DNA from: Streptomyces griseicoloratus | Lineage (GTDB): Bacteria > Actinomycetota > Actinomycetes > Streptomycetales > Streptomycetaceae | Length of the DNA stretch: 64,000 nt | Direction: 5' to 3' | Assembly: GCF_014534645.1 (NCBI RefSeq) | Contig: NZ_JACVQF010000189.1 | Location: forward strand, 105,376-169,375 | Shown here: positions 1 through 11,556 of the stretch, in pieces | Position numbering within the stretch: the first letter of the stretch is position 1 | Layout: the number at the start of each line of letters is the position of its first letter | The notes under the pieces: generated by a model | Told to the model about the DNA's origin: nothing | What the model saw: only the letters and a program-made list of their open reading frames with translations | Database searches by the model: none | Translations under genes and position numbers: made by a program

Positions 1-775
1 GCCACCACACGTTGCCCGAACGGTCACGCGACCGGAACGGACGCTTGCCCACCGCATGGCAGATCGAGTTGATCGACCACGTCACGTGGTGCAGCAGCGC
101 CACCCGGACGAGCGAACCCCAGAAGAACGCGGTGAACGCTCCCCACCACGACATCGTGACCAGACCGCCGATCAGCGGCGGCAGGGCCAGGGAGACGATC
201 GTCCACAGAACGAACTGCCGGGAGATCGCACGCATCGTCCGGTCCTTGATCAGATCCGGAGCGTACTTGTCCTGCGGGGTCTGCTCCTCGTCGAACATCC
301 AGCCGATGTGGGCCCACCACAGGCCCTTGATCAGCGCCGGGACCGTCTCGCCGTAGCGCCACGGCGAGTGCGGGTCGCCCTCGTCGTCGGAGAACTTGTG
401 GTGCTTGCGGTGGTCGGCGACCCAGCGGACCAGCGGCCCCTCGACGGCCATCGATCCCGCGATCGCCAGCGCGATCTTCAGCGGCCGCTTCGCCTTGAAG
501 GAGCCGTGGGTGAAGTGACGGTGGAAACCGATCGTGATGCCGTGGCAGCCCAGGAAGTAGAAGAACACCAGCAGGCCGAGGTCGAGCCAGCTCACGCCCC
601 ATCCCCACGCCAGCGGCACCGCCGCCACCAGCGCGAGGAACGGGACGGTGATGAACAGCAGCAGCGTGATCTGCTCGATCGAACGCTTCTGCTCACCGCC
701 CAGCGTCGCGGAGGGCACAGAAGCGCCGTCGGGCGCCTTCGGAGCGTCAGGAATCACATCGGAACTCGTGGTCAT
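1..775 (-). CDS. Acyl-CoA / fatty acid delta-9 desaturase, 3' end outside window
   Basis: Membrane di-iron desaturase that inserts a double bond into saturated acyl chains. The first 258 residues are present; the C-terminus lies beyond the window edge. Seen: paired hydrophobic helices near residues 33-80, first histidine box HRHFTH and second box HRKHHKFSDD followed by DPHSP, spaced as in the FA_desaturase (stearoyl-CoA desaturase-like) family. The third box (HNxHH) should lie in the missing part. Start is the ATG at 775 (MTTSSDVIPD). It is divergent from ppc, and an inverted repeat sits about 60 bp upstream. Substrate (acyl-CoA or acyl-lipid) cannot be told from sequence. Confidence 0.9.
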   Translation of the reverse strand, partial: MTTSSDVIPDAPKAPDGASVPSATLGGEQKRSIEQITLLLFITVPFLALVAAVPLAWGWGVSWLDLGLLVFFYFLGCHGITIGFHRHFTHGSFKAKRPLKIALAIAGSMAVEGPLVRWVADHRKHHKFSDDEGDPHSPWRYGETVPALIKGLWWAHIGWMFDEEQTPQDKYAPDLIKDRTMRAISRQFVLWTIVSLALPPLIGGLVTMSWWGAFTAFFWGSLVRVALLHHVTWSINSICHAVGKRPFRSRDRSGNVWW

Positions 776-837
776 GCGCGTCCTCTGGGGGTCGAGGGTC
801 GTGGCCGGCGCCGGGTCGCGGACCGTGCACAACTTCC

Positions 838-849
838 TACGGTTCCGTA
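838..849. promoter_or_regulatory. Inverted repeat TACGG-N2-CCGTA, candidate operator
   Basis: Perfect 5+5 bp inverted repeat, partly overlapped by a second one (CCGTA-N3-TACGG, 845-857), in the divergent desaturase/ppc promoter region. TACGG/CCGTA half-sites are common for TetR-family regulators of lipid genes in actinomycetes, so a role in desaturase control is inferred. No regulator gene lies next to it. Confidence 0.45.
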
Positions 850-1063
850 ACCTACGGCGACGTAAGTATGGCAGTGCGTCGCCCGGCGGCAAGAGCCCGT
901 GAGCCTGCGCGTCCTCCTGGACACCTATCCTGGGAGTCGGTCGGACAGCGCGGTCCGCTCTGATTTCTTCCCGGACGTCCGGCCCCGTATGCGGCGCCCG
1001 CCGCGCGAGACGCCGTCCGGGTCCCCTCCCAGACGAGCTTCAACACTGCAAGGAGCCGCACCT

Positions 1064-3799
<2,736 letters not shown>

Positions 3800-3818
3800 C
3801 CCCGCCCGCGACCCACAC

Positions 3819-3859
3819 GACGGTGCCCCCGCGCTCACCACGAGCACGGGGGCACCGTC
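3819..3859 (+). terminator. Hairpin terminator of ppc, possibly bidirectional
   Basis: 12-bp perfect stem (GACGGTGCCCCC with GGGGGCACCGTC) and 17-nt loop between the convergent ends of ppc and the small membrane protein gene. No T-run, as is common in Streptomyces. Confidence 0.75.
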
Positions 3860-3877
3860 ACATCCCGGAGCCGGACC

Positions 3878-4390
3878 TCACACCACCGCGAACGCCGTCG
3901 ACAACAACGCCACCCCCGACCCGGCCAGCAGCCACGCGAGCCGCGTCAGCCGCAGCCCGCCCGCCACCACCACCGACGCCAGCAGCAACGCCCCGCCCAG
4001 CGGAACCCACGCGTACAGCACCCCCGCCGGACCGGACCGCACCACGTCGTCACTGCCCGGCTTCACCACGACCGTGTACGTCCGCCCCTCGGCCACGGCG
4101 ACCGAATCCTCGATGACGACGCTCTCCCGCGCCTGCGACCCCGCCGACACCGGCGAGTACGGACCGGTGCACCTGCCGTCGGCGCACCGCGTCACCTCGA
4201 CCGTGCCCCGCTCCCGGCCCTTCGTCAGCATCACGTGCTGCGCCGTCCCCCACGACGCCCACACACCGGCGATCAGAATCAGCACCGCGACCGTCCCCAT
4301 CACCGCCACCCGCCCGAACCGCAACGCGACACGCGAGGCCCGACGGGGACGGACGGCGGCAGCGGCTGAGGCAGGCATGGCCGGGATCAT
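3878..4390 (-). CDS. Membrane protein of unknown function
   Basis: 170 residues. Seen: one N-terminal transmembrane helix (about residues 30-50), an extracytoplasmic segment with two cysteines (TRCADGRCTGPY) that may form a disulfide, then two closely spaced C-terminal helices. No catalytic motif recognised. Start is uncertain: ATG 4390 (MIPAMPAS) and ATG 4378 are both in frame, a TTG at 4402 is also possible, and none has a clear ribosome site. It lies upstream of pth in the same direction, separated by 65 bp from pth's stop... that is, it is transcribed away from ppc and convergent with it, so an operon with pth is not indicated by overlap. Conserved position next to ppc/pth is remembered for Streptomyces. 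Confidence 0.6.
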   Translation of the reverse strand: MIPAMPASAAAAVRPRRASRVALRFGRVAVMGTVAVLILIAGVWASWGTAQHVMLTKGRERGTVEVTRCADGRCTGPYSPVSAGSQARESVVIEDSVAVAEGRTYTVVVKPGSDDVVRSGPAGVLYAWVPLGGALLLASVVVAGGLRLTRLAWLLAGSGVALLSTAFAVV

Positions 4391-4455
4391 TGGCCAAACC
4401 AACGCGCCGGGTCAACTCACGTGAGGGACAAGTCAGGAGTTGTACGGACCGGCGA

Positions 4456-5058
4456 TTACGAGTTGTACGAACTCTGCGCCCGCTCCAAGCCCTCGATCAC
4501 CAGACACTCCACCGCGTCCGCCGCCCGGTCCACGAAGTAGTCCAGTTCCTTGCGCTCCGCCGACGAGAAATCCCTGAGCACGAAATCCGCCACCGGCATC
4601 CGGCCCGGAGGACGCCCGATCCCGAACCGCACCCGGTGGTAGTCCGAGCCCAGCGCCTTCGTGATCGACTTCAGGCCGTTGTGCCCGTTGTCGCCGCCGC
4701 CCAGCTTCAGCCGCAGCGTGCCGTAATCGATGTCCAACTCGTCATGGACCGCGACGATGTTCGCGACGGGCACCTTGTAGAAGTCCCGCAGCGCCGTCAC
4801 CGGCCCACCCGACACATTCATGTACGACATCGGCTTCGCCAGCACCACCCGCCGGTTCGCCGGCCCCGGCGGACCGATCCGGCCCTCCAGCACCTGCGCC
4901 TGCGCCTTGCCGTGCCGCTTGAACCGCGCCCCGATCCGCTCCGCCAGCAGATCGACCACCATGAAACCCACGTTGTGCCGGTTCATCGCGTAGTCCGGCC
5001 CCGGATTGCCGAGACCCGCGATCAGCCACGGGGCACCCGCGTCCGTCGTCACGTCCAT
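4456..5058 (-). CDS. pth: Peptidyl-tRNA hydrolase
   Basis: Releases tRNA from stalled peptidyl-tRNAs so that it can be recharged; cytosolic, essential in most bacteria. 200 residues, usual size. Seen: N-terminal GLGNPGPDY signature, catalytic His28 in NRHNVGF, the KPMSYMN segment with the substrate-binding Asn, and AVHDELD with the catalytic Asp. ATG 5058 follows GAAGGAGAC. It is downstream of rplY by 81 bp with an intervening hairpin, the rplY(ctc)-pth order seen in many bacteria, which links ribosome stress and peptidyl-tRNA recycling. Confidence 0.96.
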   Translation of the reverse strand: MDVTTDAGAPWLIAGLGNPGPDYAMNRHNVGFMVVDLLAERIGARFKRHGKAQAQVLEGRIGPPGPANRRVVLAKPMSYMNVSGGPVTALRDFYKVPVANIVAVHDELDIDYGTLRLKLGGGDNGHNGLKSITKALGSDYHRVRFGIGRPPGRMPVADFVLRDFSSAERKELDYFVDRAADAVECLVIEGLERAQSSYNS

Positions 5059-5072
5059 GTCTCCTTCATACG

Positions 5073-5109
5073 CGTCGGCCGCTGCCCCGCGCGGGAACAG
5101 CGGCCGACG
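5073..5109 (-). terminator. Hairpin between rplY and pth (attenuator or terminator)
   Basis: 12-bp perfect stem CGTCGGCCGCTG / CAGCGGCCGACG with a 13-nt loop, located 14 bp before the pth start. It could end rplY transcripts or reduce read-through into pth. Confidence 0.6.
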
Positions 5110-5139
5110 AAACGATGACCAGCCAGGTCAGCCGGAGGC

Positions 5140-5736
5140 TCAGGCCTCGGCGGCCTCTTCACCCTCGGCGGCCTCGCCCTCCGGGGCCTCCTCGGCCTGC
5201 GCGGCCAGCACCTGGAGAACCACCGCGTCCTCATCGACCGCCAGCGACACGCCGTTCGGCAGCGTGATGTCCTTGGCGTGGATCGAGGCACCGGCCTCCA
5301 GACCCTCCACCGACACCGTCACCTGCTCCGGGATGTGCGTGGCCTCGGCCTCGACCGGCAGCGCGTCCAGGACGTGCTCCAGCAGGTAACCACCCGGGGC
5401 CAGCTCACCCTCGGCGACGACCGGGATGTCGACCTGGACCTTCTCGCCGCGCTTGACCAGCAGCAGGTCCACGTGCTCCAGGAAACCCTTCAGCGGGTCA
5501 CGCTGCACGGCCTTCGGGATCGCCAGCTCGTTCGACTTGCCGTCGATGTCCAGCGCGATCAGCACGTTCGGCGTACGCAGCGCCAGCAGCAGCTCGTGAC
5601 CCGGGAACGTCAGGTGCAGCGGGTCCGAACCGTGCCCGTACAGAACACCCGGAACCTTGTTGTCACGGCGGATACGACGCGCGGCACCCTTGCCGAACTC
5701 GGTGCGCGTCTCGGCGGAGATCTTCACCTCGGACAT
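5140..5736 (-). CDS. rplY: 50S ribosomal protein L25/general stress protein Ctc
   Basis: 5S rRNA-binding protein of the large subunit. 198 residues: N-terminal L25 beta-barrel (about 1-92, starting SEVKISAETRTEFGKGAARR) and C-terminal TL5/Ctc domain (about 95-180), then an acidic low-complexity tail rich in Glu/Ala (EEAPEGEAAEGEEAAEA). The long form with the second domain is the Ctc type. ATG 5736 follows GAGGAGTGATC; an upstream in-frame ATG would add 13 residues without family support. Lies between prs and pth on the same strand with hairpins on both sides. Confidence 0.95.
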   Translation of the reverse strand: MSEVKISAETRTEFGKGAARRIRRDNKVPGVLYGHGSDPLHLTFPGHELLLALRTPNVLIALDIDGKSNELAIPKAVQRDPLKGFLEHVDLLLVKRGEKVQVDIPVVAEGELAPGGYLLEHVLDALPVEAEATHIPEQVTVSVEGLEAGASIHAKDITLPNGVSLAVDEDAVVLQVLAAQAEEAPEGEAAEGEEAAEA

Positions 5737-5837
5737 GATCACTCCTCGTAGAAAGCGGGAAACGGACGTGGTCACCCGGCCACGAACGGCCTGCTACGAA
5801 GAGCGCGTCGATTACGGACCGCCGTACCCACCAACGA

Positions 5838-5893
5838 GTACGGCCTCCCTCGCCGAGCAACTGCAGCAGTCTACTCGGTGGGGGAGGCCGTAC
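5838..5893 (-). terminator. Hairpin between prs and rplY
   Basis: Long stem: GTACGGCCTCCC (5838-5849) pairs perfectly with GGGAGGCCGTAC (5882-5893), extended inward by about eight further mostly paired bases around a 16-nt loop. It sits just downstream of the prs stop on the minus strand. Confidence 0.65.
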
Positions 5894-5937
5894 CCAAAAC
5901 GATCAGGACCCGCGAAGGATCAGGATGCGCAGAACCC

Positions 5938-6912
5938 TTACTGCTCGTCGAACAGGCTCGTCACCGAACCGTCCTCGAACACCTCACGCACCGCACGCGC
6001 GATCGTCGGCGCGATCGACAGCACGGTGATCTTGTCCAGCTCCAGCTCGTTCGGCGTCGGCAGCGTGTTCGTGAACACGAACTCGCTCACCTTCGAGTTC
6101 TTCAGCCGGTCCGCCGCCGGACCCGACAGCACACCGTGCGTCGCCGTCACGATGACGTCCTCCGCACCGTGCGCGAACAGCGCGTCCGCCGCCGCACAGA
6201 TCGTGCCACCCGTGTCGATCATGTCGTCGACCAGCACACAGATCCGGCCCTTCACATCACCGACGACCTCGTGCACGGTCACCTGGTTCGCGACGTCCTT
6301 GTCACGCCGCTTGTGCACGATCGCCAGCGGCGCACCCAGACGGTCGCACCAGCGGTCCGCCACCCGCACCCGGCCCGCGTCCGGAGAGACCACCGTCAGC
6401 TTCTCCCGGTCCACCTTCGCGCCCACGTAGTCCGCCAGCAGCGGCAGCGCGAACAGGTGGTCCACCGGACCGTCGAAGAAGCCCTGGATCTGGTCCGTGT
6501 GCAGATCCACGGCCAGAATCCGGTCCGCACCCGCCGTCTTCATCAGATCCGCGATCAGACGCGCCGAGATCGGTTCACGTCCCCGGTGCTTCTTGTCCTG
6601 CCGCGCGTAACCGTAGAACGGCACGATGACCGTGATGGAGCGGGCCGACGCACGCTTCAGCGCGTCGATCATGATCAGCTGCTCCATGATCCACTTGTTG
6701 ATCGGAGCCGTGTGGCTCTGGATCAGGAAGCAGTCGGCACCACGCGCCGACTCCTGGTAACGCACATAGATCTCGCCGTTGGCGAAATCGAAGGCCTTCG
6801 TCGGGACGACCCCGACACCCAGCTCGTGGGCGACCTCCTCGGCAAGCTCGGGGTGGGCGCGGCCGGAGAAGAACATCATCTTCTTCTCGCCGGTCGTCTT
6901 GATCCCGGTCAC
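5938..6912 (-). CDS. prs: Ribose-phosphate pyrophosphokinase
   Basis: Makes phosphoribosyl pyrophosphate from ribose 5-phosphate and ATP for nucleotide, His and Trp synthesis. 324 residues, usual length. Seen: FSGRAHPELAEEVA N-terminus, the ATP-loop ARQDKKHRGREPISA, Mg/ATP site DLHTDQIQGFFD, and the PRPP-binding signature VDDMIDTGGTI. GTG 6912 is preceded by GAGGAG at 8 nt. It follows glmU by 134 bp on the same strand, the conserved glmU-prs order that couples UDP-GlcNAc and nucleotide precursor supply. Confidence 0.97.
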   Translation of the reverse strand: MTGIKTTGEKKMMFFSGRAHPELAEEVAHELGVGVVPTKAFDFANGEIYVRYQESARGADCFLIQSHTAPINKWIMEQLIMIDALKRASARSITVIVPFYGYARQDKKHRGREPISARLIADLMKTAGADRILAVDLHTDQIQGFFDGPVDHLFALPLLADYVGAKVDREKLTVVSPDAGRVRVADRWCDRLGAPLAIVHKRRDKDVANQVTVHEVVGDVKGRICVLVDDMIDTGGTICAAADALFAHGAEDVIVTATHGVLSGPAADRLKNSKVSEFVFTNTLPTPNELELDKITVLSIAPTIARAVREVFEDGSVTSLFDEQ

Positions 6913-7046
6913 AGCACTTTCTCCTCAGAGGTGTCGCAGCTGAGCGTCACAACGCTCTGCCCGGCTGGGTGCGGGAGGCGTCTCAGCTGGTGGGGTGCGG
7001 ATGTGCACTTATCACGGTACGCCGTGTTCGGCGCGCCGGTTTCCGG

Positions 7047-8495
7047 TCAGTCCTCGCCGCCCGGCGCACCGGACGCCGCCTCGGCCGCCTTCGCCGCCGC
7101 GCTGCCGGGCCGCTTACGAGCCACCCAGCCCTCGATATTCCGCTGCTGACCACGGGCCACGGCCAGCGAACCGGGCGGCACGTCCTTCGTGATCACCGAG
7201 CCGGCGGCGGTGTACGCGCCGTCCCCGACCGTGACAGGAGCCACAAACATGTTGTCCGAACCCGTACGGCAGTGGGAGCCGATCGTCGTGTGGTGCTTGT
7301 CCTGGCCGTCGTAGTTCACGAACACACTCGCGGCACCGATGTTCGAGTACTCGCCGATCGTCGCGTCACCCACGTACGACAGGTGCGGCACCTTCGTGCC
7401 CTCGCCGATGGAGGCGTTCTTGGTCTCGACGTACGTACCGACCTTCGCCTTCAGCCCGAGCCGCGTACCCGGCCGCAGATACGCGTACGGCCCCACACTC
7501 GCCTGCGGGCCCACCGTGGCCCCGACGGACACCGTGTTGTCGACGCGCGCCCCGGCACCCACGCGGGTGTCGGTGAGCCGCGAGTTCGGCCCGACCTCGC
7601 AGCCCTCGGCCAGATGCGTGGCACCCAGCAACTGCGTCCCCGGCTGCACCAGCACGTCCTGCTCGAAGGTCACGGTCACGTCGACCCACGTCGTCGCGGG
7701 GTCCACCACCGTCACGCCGGCCAGCATCGCCCGCGTCAGCAGCCGGTCGTTCAGGATCCGGCGGGCCTCGGCGAGCTGCACCCGGTTGTTGATCCCGGCG
7801 ATCTCCCGGTGATCGGCGGCCACGGAGGCACCCACCCGGTGACCGGCCTCGCGCAGGATCCCGAGGACGTCCGTCAGGTACTCCTCGCCCTGGCTGTTGT
7901 CCGTCCGCACCTTCCCCAGCGCGTCCGCGAGCAACTGCCCGTCGAAGGCGAACACCCCGGAGTTGATCTCACGGATCGCCCGCTGCGAGTCGCTCGCGTC
8001 CTTGTGCTCCACGATCGCGGTCACGGCACCCGACGCCCCGTCCCGCACGATCCGGCCGTAACCGGTCGCGTCCGGCACCTCGGCCGTCAGCACCGTCACC
8101 GCGTTGCCGTCGGCGGAGTGGGTGTCGGCGAGCTGCCGCAGCGTCTCGGCGGTCAGCAGCGGCGTGTCACCGCACACGACCACGACGGTCCCCTCGACCG
8201 GACCGCCCAGCTCCTCCAGAGCCATCCGGACGGCGTGCCCGGTGCCGTTCTGCTGCTCCTGCACGGCGGTACGGACGTCCGGGGCGACCTCGGCGAGGTG
8301 CGCGGTGACCTTCTCACGGGCGTGGCCGACGACGACGACCAGGTTCTCGGGGTTCAGCTCACCGGCCGCGGCGAGCACGTGCCCCACGAGGGACCGGCCG
8401 CACAGCTCGTGCAGGACCTTGGGTGTGGCCGACTTCATACGGGTGCCCTCACCCGCTGCGAGAACGACGACGGCTGCCGGGCGAATGGCGCTCAC
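7047..8495 (-). CDS. glmU: Bifunctional GlmU: GlcNAc-1-P uridyltransferase / GlcN-1-P acetyltransferase
   Basis: Catalyses the last two steps of UDP-N-acetylglucosamine synthesis for peptidoglycan. 482 residues. Seen: N-terminal nucleotidyltransferase with [11 protein letters not shown] (about residues 12-22) and a C-terminal left-handed beta-helix (about 260-450) with hexapeptide repeats and the acetyltransferase segment ending [14 protein letters not shown]. The last 30 residues are a charged, Ala/Gly-rich actinobacterial extension. GTG 8495 has GAAGGG upstream. First gene of the glmU-prs block, starting 117 bp downstream of the tRNA-Gln gene on the same strand. Confidence 0.97.
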   Translation of the reverse strand: MSAIRPAAVVVLAAGEGTRMKSATPKVLHELCGRSLVGHVLAAAGELNPENLVVVVGHAREKVTAHLAEVAPDVRTAVQEQQNGTGHAVRMALEELGGPVEGTVVVVCGDTPLLTAETLRQLADTHSADGNAVTVLTAEVPDATGYGRIVRDGASGAVTAIVEHKDASDSQRAIREINSGVFAFDGQLLADALGKVRTDNSQGEEYLTDVLGILREAGHRVGASVAADHREIAGINNRVQLAEARRILNDRLLTRAMLAGVTVVDPATTWVDVTVTFEQDVLVQPGTQLLGATHLAEGCEVGPNSRLTDTRVGAGARVDNTVSVGATVGPQASVGPYAYLRPGTRLGLKAKVGTYVETKNASIGEGTKVPHLSYVGDATIGEYSNIGAASVFVNYDGQDKHHTTIGSHCRTGSDNMFVAPVTVGDGAYTAAGSVITKDVPPGSLAVARGQQRNIEGWVARKRPGSAAAKAAEAASGAPGGED

Positions 8496-8611
8496 GGGAT
8501 GCCCTTCGGCTTTGTGGGGTGGGGGTGGACATCCGCAGGATACCGGGGGTGTTCACGGGGGGCATGAGCGCGGGCCCCCACCCGGAGGTGAGGGCCCGAA
8601 CTGAGTGTGGG

Positions 8612-8682
8612 CTCCCGGGGGAGGACTCGAACCCCCATGATCAGAACCAAAATCTGACGTCTTGCCCTTAGACGACCCGGGA
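8612..8682 (-). tRNA. tRNA-Gln (anticodon TTG)
   Basis: Cloverleaf read on the minus strand: acceptor TCCCGGG/CCCGGGA, D-stem GTCT/AGAC, anticodon stem TCAGA/TCTGA with loop TTTTGGT (anticodon TTG), variable loop of four, T-arm GGGGG-TTCGAGT-CCTCC, discriminator G. 71 nt; CCA is not encoded. No integrase or direct-repeat attachment copy was seen nearby. Confidence 0.95.
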
Positions 8683-8908
8683 TCGCCGCTATGTCCGATT
8701 CCGTAGATCGGCCGCGGAAGCAGCACCTACTATGCCGTACCACCAGCCTTCGATGCGACGGTACAGGTCTGCTCCGTTGCGCACATCGATGCGCAGGCAA
8801 CCCCGGTGGCTCGGGTCGATGTTCTTTCGGTTGGTCGAGGGGTATCGCGTCGTATCGCTTGTCGAAAGTCACCGGAAATGCACCGTCCGGCGCCCGTAGG
8901 CTGGAGGC

Positions 8909-10225
8909 ATGACCACGACGGGGGAAGACCACGTACCGGCCCGAGGTGGGCCTTGGTGGTGGGACAGGCGGCGCGGTGCGGTGCTCGATGTGGGCCTTGC
9001 TGTCGTGTCCGCTTTCGAGTGTGCGGCGGAGGGGGTTCCGTTCGCGCGGGACGCGGGGATCCCGTGGGCGGCGGGGGTCGTCTTCGGTCTGCTGGCCGGT
9101 TCGGTGCTGGTGGTGCGGCGGAAGTGGCCGATCGCGGTCGTGCTGGTGGCGATCGCCGTCACGCCGGCCCAGATGGGCTTCCTGATGGGCATCGTCGGCC
9201 TGTACACGCTGGCCGCGTCGGAGCTGCCGCGCCGGATCATCGGTTCGCTGGCGGGGATGTCGCTGCTGGGCACGTTCATCGTGATGTTCGTGCGGGTGCG
9301 GCAGGACATGGCGCGGGACGACCTGGACCTGGGGGACTGGTTCGTGCCGTTCGCGTCGATCACCGCCTCGTTGGGGGTGACCGCCCCGCCGGTGCTGCTG
9401 GGCATGTACGTGGGGGCCCGGCGCCGGCTGATGGAGAGCCTGCGGGAGCGGGCGGACAGTCTGGAGCGGGAGCTGCAGCTGCTCGCGGAGCGGGCGGAGG
9501 AGCGGGCCGAGTGGGCGCGCAACGAGGAACGGACGCGGATCGCGCGGGAGATGCACGACGTCGTCGCGCACCGGGTGAGTCTGATGGTGGTGCATGCCGC
9601 CGCGCTGCAGGCCGTTGCGCGGAAGGATCCCGAGAAGGCCGTGAAGAACGCGGCGCTGGTGGGGGACATGGGCCGGCAGGCGCTCACCGAGTTGCGGGAG
9701 ATGCTCGGGGTGCTGCGCAGCGGTGGGGAGAGCGGGCCGCGGGAGCGGCCGTCGGTGCCGTTGGCCGCCGTGGGGGTGGCGGCCGCCGCGGCGGCTTCGC
9801 GCGCCGCGGAGGACGAGGGGCGGGCGGAGGGTCCGTGCCTGTCGGAGCTGGATGAGCTGATCGGGCAGTCGGCGGCCGCGGGGATGGTCGTGGCTCTGTC
9901 GGTGGAGGGGGAGGAGCGGTCGTATGCGCGGGAGGTGGAGCAGACGGCGTTCCGGGTGGTGCAGGAGGCGCTGACGAACGTGCACAAGCACGCGGCGGGG
10001 GCGAAGACGTACGTGCGGCTCGCGCACCGGGTGTCGGAGATCGCGATGCAGGTGGAGAACGAGCCGCCGCCGGAGGTGTCGTCGGCGTCGTCGGCGCGGT
10101 TGCCGTCGGGGGGCAACGGGCTGGTGGGGATGAAGGAGCGGGTGACCGCTCTGGGGGGTGTGTTCGTGTCGGGGCCGACGGATGCGGGGGGCTTCCGCGT
10201 GTCGGCGGTGATTCCGGCGTCGTAG
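8909..10225 (+). CDS. NarL-type sensor histidine kinase, orphan
   Basis: 438 residues. Seen: four to five transmembrane helices in residues 25-170, a coiled-coil linker (about 175-210), HisKA_3 dimerisation/phosphoacceptor region with EMHDVVAHRVS (His216), and an HATPase_c domain with N-box FRVVQEALTNVHKHA (Asn357) and G-box GNGLVGMKERV. Such kinases phosphorylate LuxR-type response regulators. No response regulator gene lies on either side, so its partner must be elsewhere. ATG 8909 is only 1-2 nt after GGAGG, so an unusual start spacing or a leaderless start (TAGGCT at 8897-8902 as -10) should be considered. It ends 13 bp from the convergent SUKH-3 gene. Confidence 0.9.
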   Translation: MTTTGEDHVPARGGPWWWDRRRGAVLDVGLAVVSAFECAAEGVPFARDAGIPWAAGVVFGLLAGSVLVVRRKWPIAVVLVAIAVTPAQMGFLMGIVGLYTLAASELPRRIIGSLAGMSLLGTFIVMFVRVRQDMARDDLDLGDWFVPFASITASLGVTAPPVLLGMYVGARRRLMESLRERADSLERELQLLAERAEERAEWARNEERTRIAREMHDVVAHRVSLMVVHAAALQAVARKDPEKAVKNAALVGDMGRQALTELREMLGVLRSGGESGPRERPSVPLAAVGVAAAAAASRAAEDEGRAEGPCLSELDELIGQSAAAGMVVALSVEGEERSYAREVEQTAFRVVQEALTNVHKHAAGAKTYVRLAHRVSEIAMQVENEPPPEVSSASSARLPSGGNGLVGMKERVTALGGVFVSGPTDAGGFRVSAVIPAS

Positions 10226-10238
10226 GTCCGGCCGGGGG

Positions 10239-10733
10239 TCAGCCCGTGGTGAGGCGGGTGGGCTGGGTGCCGGAGACGAGGGCGGCGAGGGCCTGGTCGA
10301 TGTCGGGGCCGAGGTACCAGTCGCCGGTGTGGTCGAGGGCGTAGACGCGTCCCTGGGCGTCGATGGCGAGGAGTGCCTGGGTGTCGGTCTCGGTGCCGAG
10401 GGGGCTGACCTCGGTGTCGAGGGCGCGGCCGAGGTCGCCGAGGGTGCGGGCCATGTGGAGGCCGTTCAGGGGGTCGAGGTGGAGGGCGGCGGGGGCGATC
10501 TGCCGGCCGGGGCCGGTGGGGGTGATGTTCAGGCCGCCGAATTCGGCCCAGGCTTCGACGGCGGCGGGGAAGACGGTGTGGCGGTGTCCGGCGGGTGAGG
10601 TGTGTTCGCGCAGGGCGTCGGCCCAGAGTTCGGCCTGTTTGATGTCCCAGCGTCCGGGTTGCCATCCGGCGGCGCGCAGGGCGGCGTCGACGGGGACGGG
10701 GAAGCGGGTGGTGGAGGTGCGGTCGGCGTGCAT
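10239..10733 (-). CDS. SUKH-3-like immunity-type protein
   Basis: 164 residues, no signal or membrane segment. The pattern RFPVPVDAALRAAGWQPGR at the N-terminus, FPAAVEAWAEFGGL in the middle, and the C-terminal LLAIDAQGRVYALDHTGDWYLGPDIDQAL segment match the SUKH-3 family as I know it (SMI1/KNR4 superfamily immunity proteins of bacterial polymorphic toxin systems). It lies 40 bp downstream of the YwqJ-like deaminase gene and probably shares its transcript, the expected toxin-then-immunity order. Function is inferred from family and context; family assignment should be confirmed by profile search. Confidence 0.75.
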   Translation of the reverse strand: MHADRTSTTRFPVPVDAALRAAGWQPGRWDIKQAELWADALREHTSPAGHRHTVFPAAVEAWAEFGGLNITPTGPGRQIAPAALHLDPLNGLHMARTLGDLGRALDTEVSPLGTETDTQALLAIDAQGRVYALDHTGDWYLGPDIDQALAALVSGTQPTRLTTG

Positions 10734-10773
10734 CTGCCCTTGGTTCGTTCCGGTCGTCGTGGGTGGGTCGTCG

Positions 10774-11301
10774 TCAGTCGTCGGTGGTGGGGTCGATGAT
10801 GCGGACGCCGAAGTGGGCGGTGAGGGCGGTGCAGGCGCGGCAGGGGGCGGCGAAGCTGCCGTGGAGGGGGTCGCCGTCCTCGCGGATGCGGCGGGTGGTG
10901 AGTTTGGCGTGTTTGAGCGCTTTGCGGGCTTCGCCGTTGGTCATGGGTCTGCGGGAGGCGCGTTTGCTGCGGGCCGCGTCGGCGGTGGTGAGGTGCCGGG
11001 AGATGAGGATGGTCTCGGCGCAGCGGCCGGTGAAGCGGTCGCGCTGGCTGCTGGTGAGGGTGTCGAGGAAGTCCTGGACGAGGTGGTGGAGGGCGGGGGG
11101 TGTGTCGGCGCGGGTGGCGGTGCCGGTGAGGGTGGTGCCGCGCACGGAGAGGGCGGCGGCGACGGTGGGCAGGATGCCGTCGCGGCGGTGGCGCAGCGCG
11201 GGGGCGTGGGGGGTCTCGGCGGCGCTCCAGCCGATGCGTGGGTCTCCGGTCCGGGGGTCGCCGGAGTGGCCGGTGTGCGGCCCCGTCTGCGTCGCACTCA
11301 T
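10774..11301 (-). CDS. YwqJ-like deaminase-fold protein, candidate toxin
   Basis: 175 residues. Seen: C-terminal deaminase signature with RCAET (Cys94, Glu96) and PCRAC (Cys154-x2-Cys157), the zinc-binding layout of the YwqJ family, in which the usual H(x)E is C(x)E. The N-terminal 60 residues are Gly/Thr/Pro-rich and unassigned; there is no secretion signal, LXG, WXG or VgrG-type leader. Three ATGs cluster at 11310-11301; the last (MSATQTG) has AGGAGGGG at 9-nt spacing and is chosen. Followed by a SUKH-3 gene and divergent from a SUKH-1 gene. Inferred role: nucleic acid or nucleotide deaminase in a toxin/immunity setting; an ordinary housekeeping role is not excluded. Confidence 0.75.
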   Translation of the reverse strand: MSATQTGPHTGHSGDPRTGDPRIGWSAAETPHAPALRHRRDGILPTVAAALSVRGTTLTGTATRADTPPALHHLVQDFLDTLTSSQRDRFTGRCAETILISRHLTTADAARSKRASRRPMTNGEARKALKHAKLTTRRIREDGDPLHGSFAAPCRACTALTAHFGVRIIDPTTDD

Positions 11302-11530
11302 GATCATCATCCCCTCCTGAGCATCCCCCCGGAGGTCACAGAGTGCCAAATCCCGTGGCGGCTGGGGAAGCTGGGGCGGGGTGACACGCCCGGGTATGGG
11401 CGGTCTGTCACGCTGGGGTGACGGCTGGTCACGGAAGCGGAGGGGCTGCTTGCCGGTGCCCGGTGACCGGTGTCGTCGTACCGCATAGGCTGTCGGCACC
11501 GCGATTCCATGCGGTGATCCAGACAGCCAG

Positions 11531-11556
11531 ACAGTCGAGACGGACAGTCGAGACGG
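11531..11556. repeat. Two tandem copies of a 13-bp unit upstream of the SUKH-1 gene
   Basis: ACAGTCGAGACGG occurs twice head to tail, followed by a partial third (ACAGACG) and preceded by partial ACAG/CAGACAGC copies. It lies 25-50 bp before the SUKH-1 start in the 280-bp divergent promoter region, so it may be a regulator site or slippage product. Confidence 0.6.

Noticed and set aside
56-850. Plus-strand frame across the desaturase
   Set aside because: Shadow of the minus-strand desaturase, which has intact histidine boxes.
8612-8682. Genomic island at the tRNA-Gln gene
   Set aside because: No integrase, no attachment-site duplication; neighbours are glmU and a kinase, both core.
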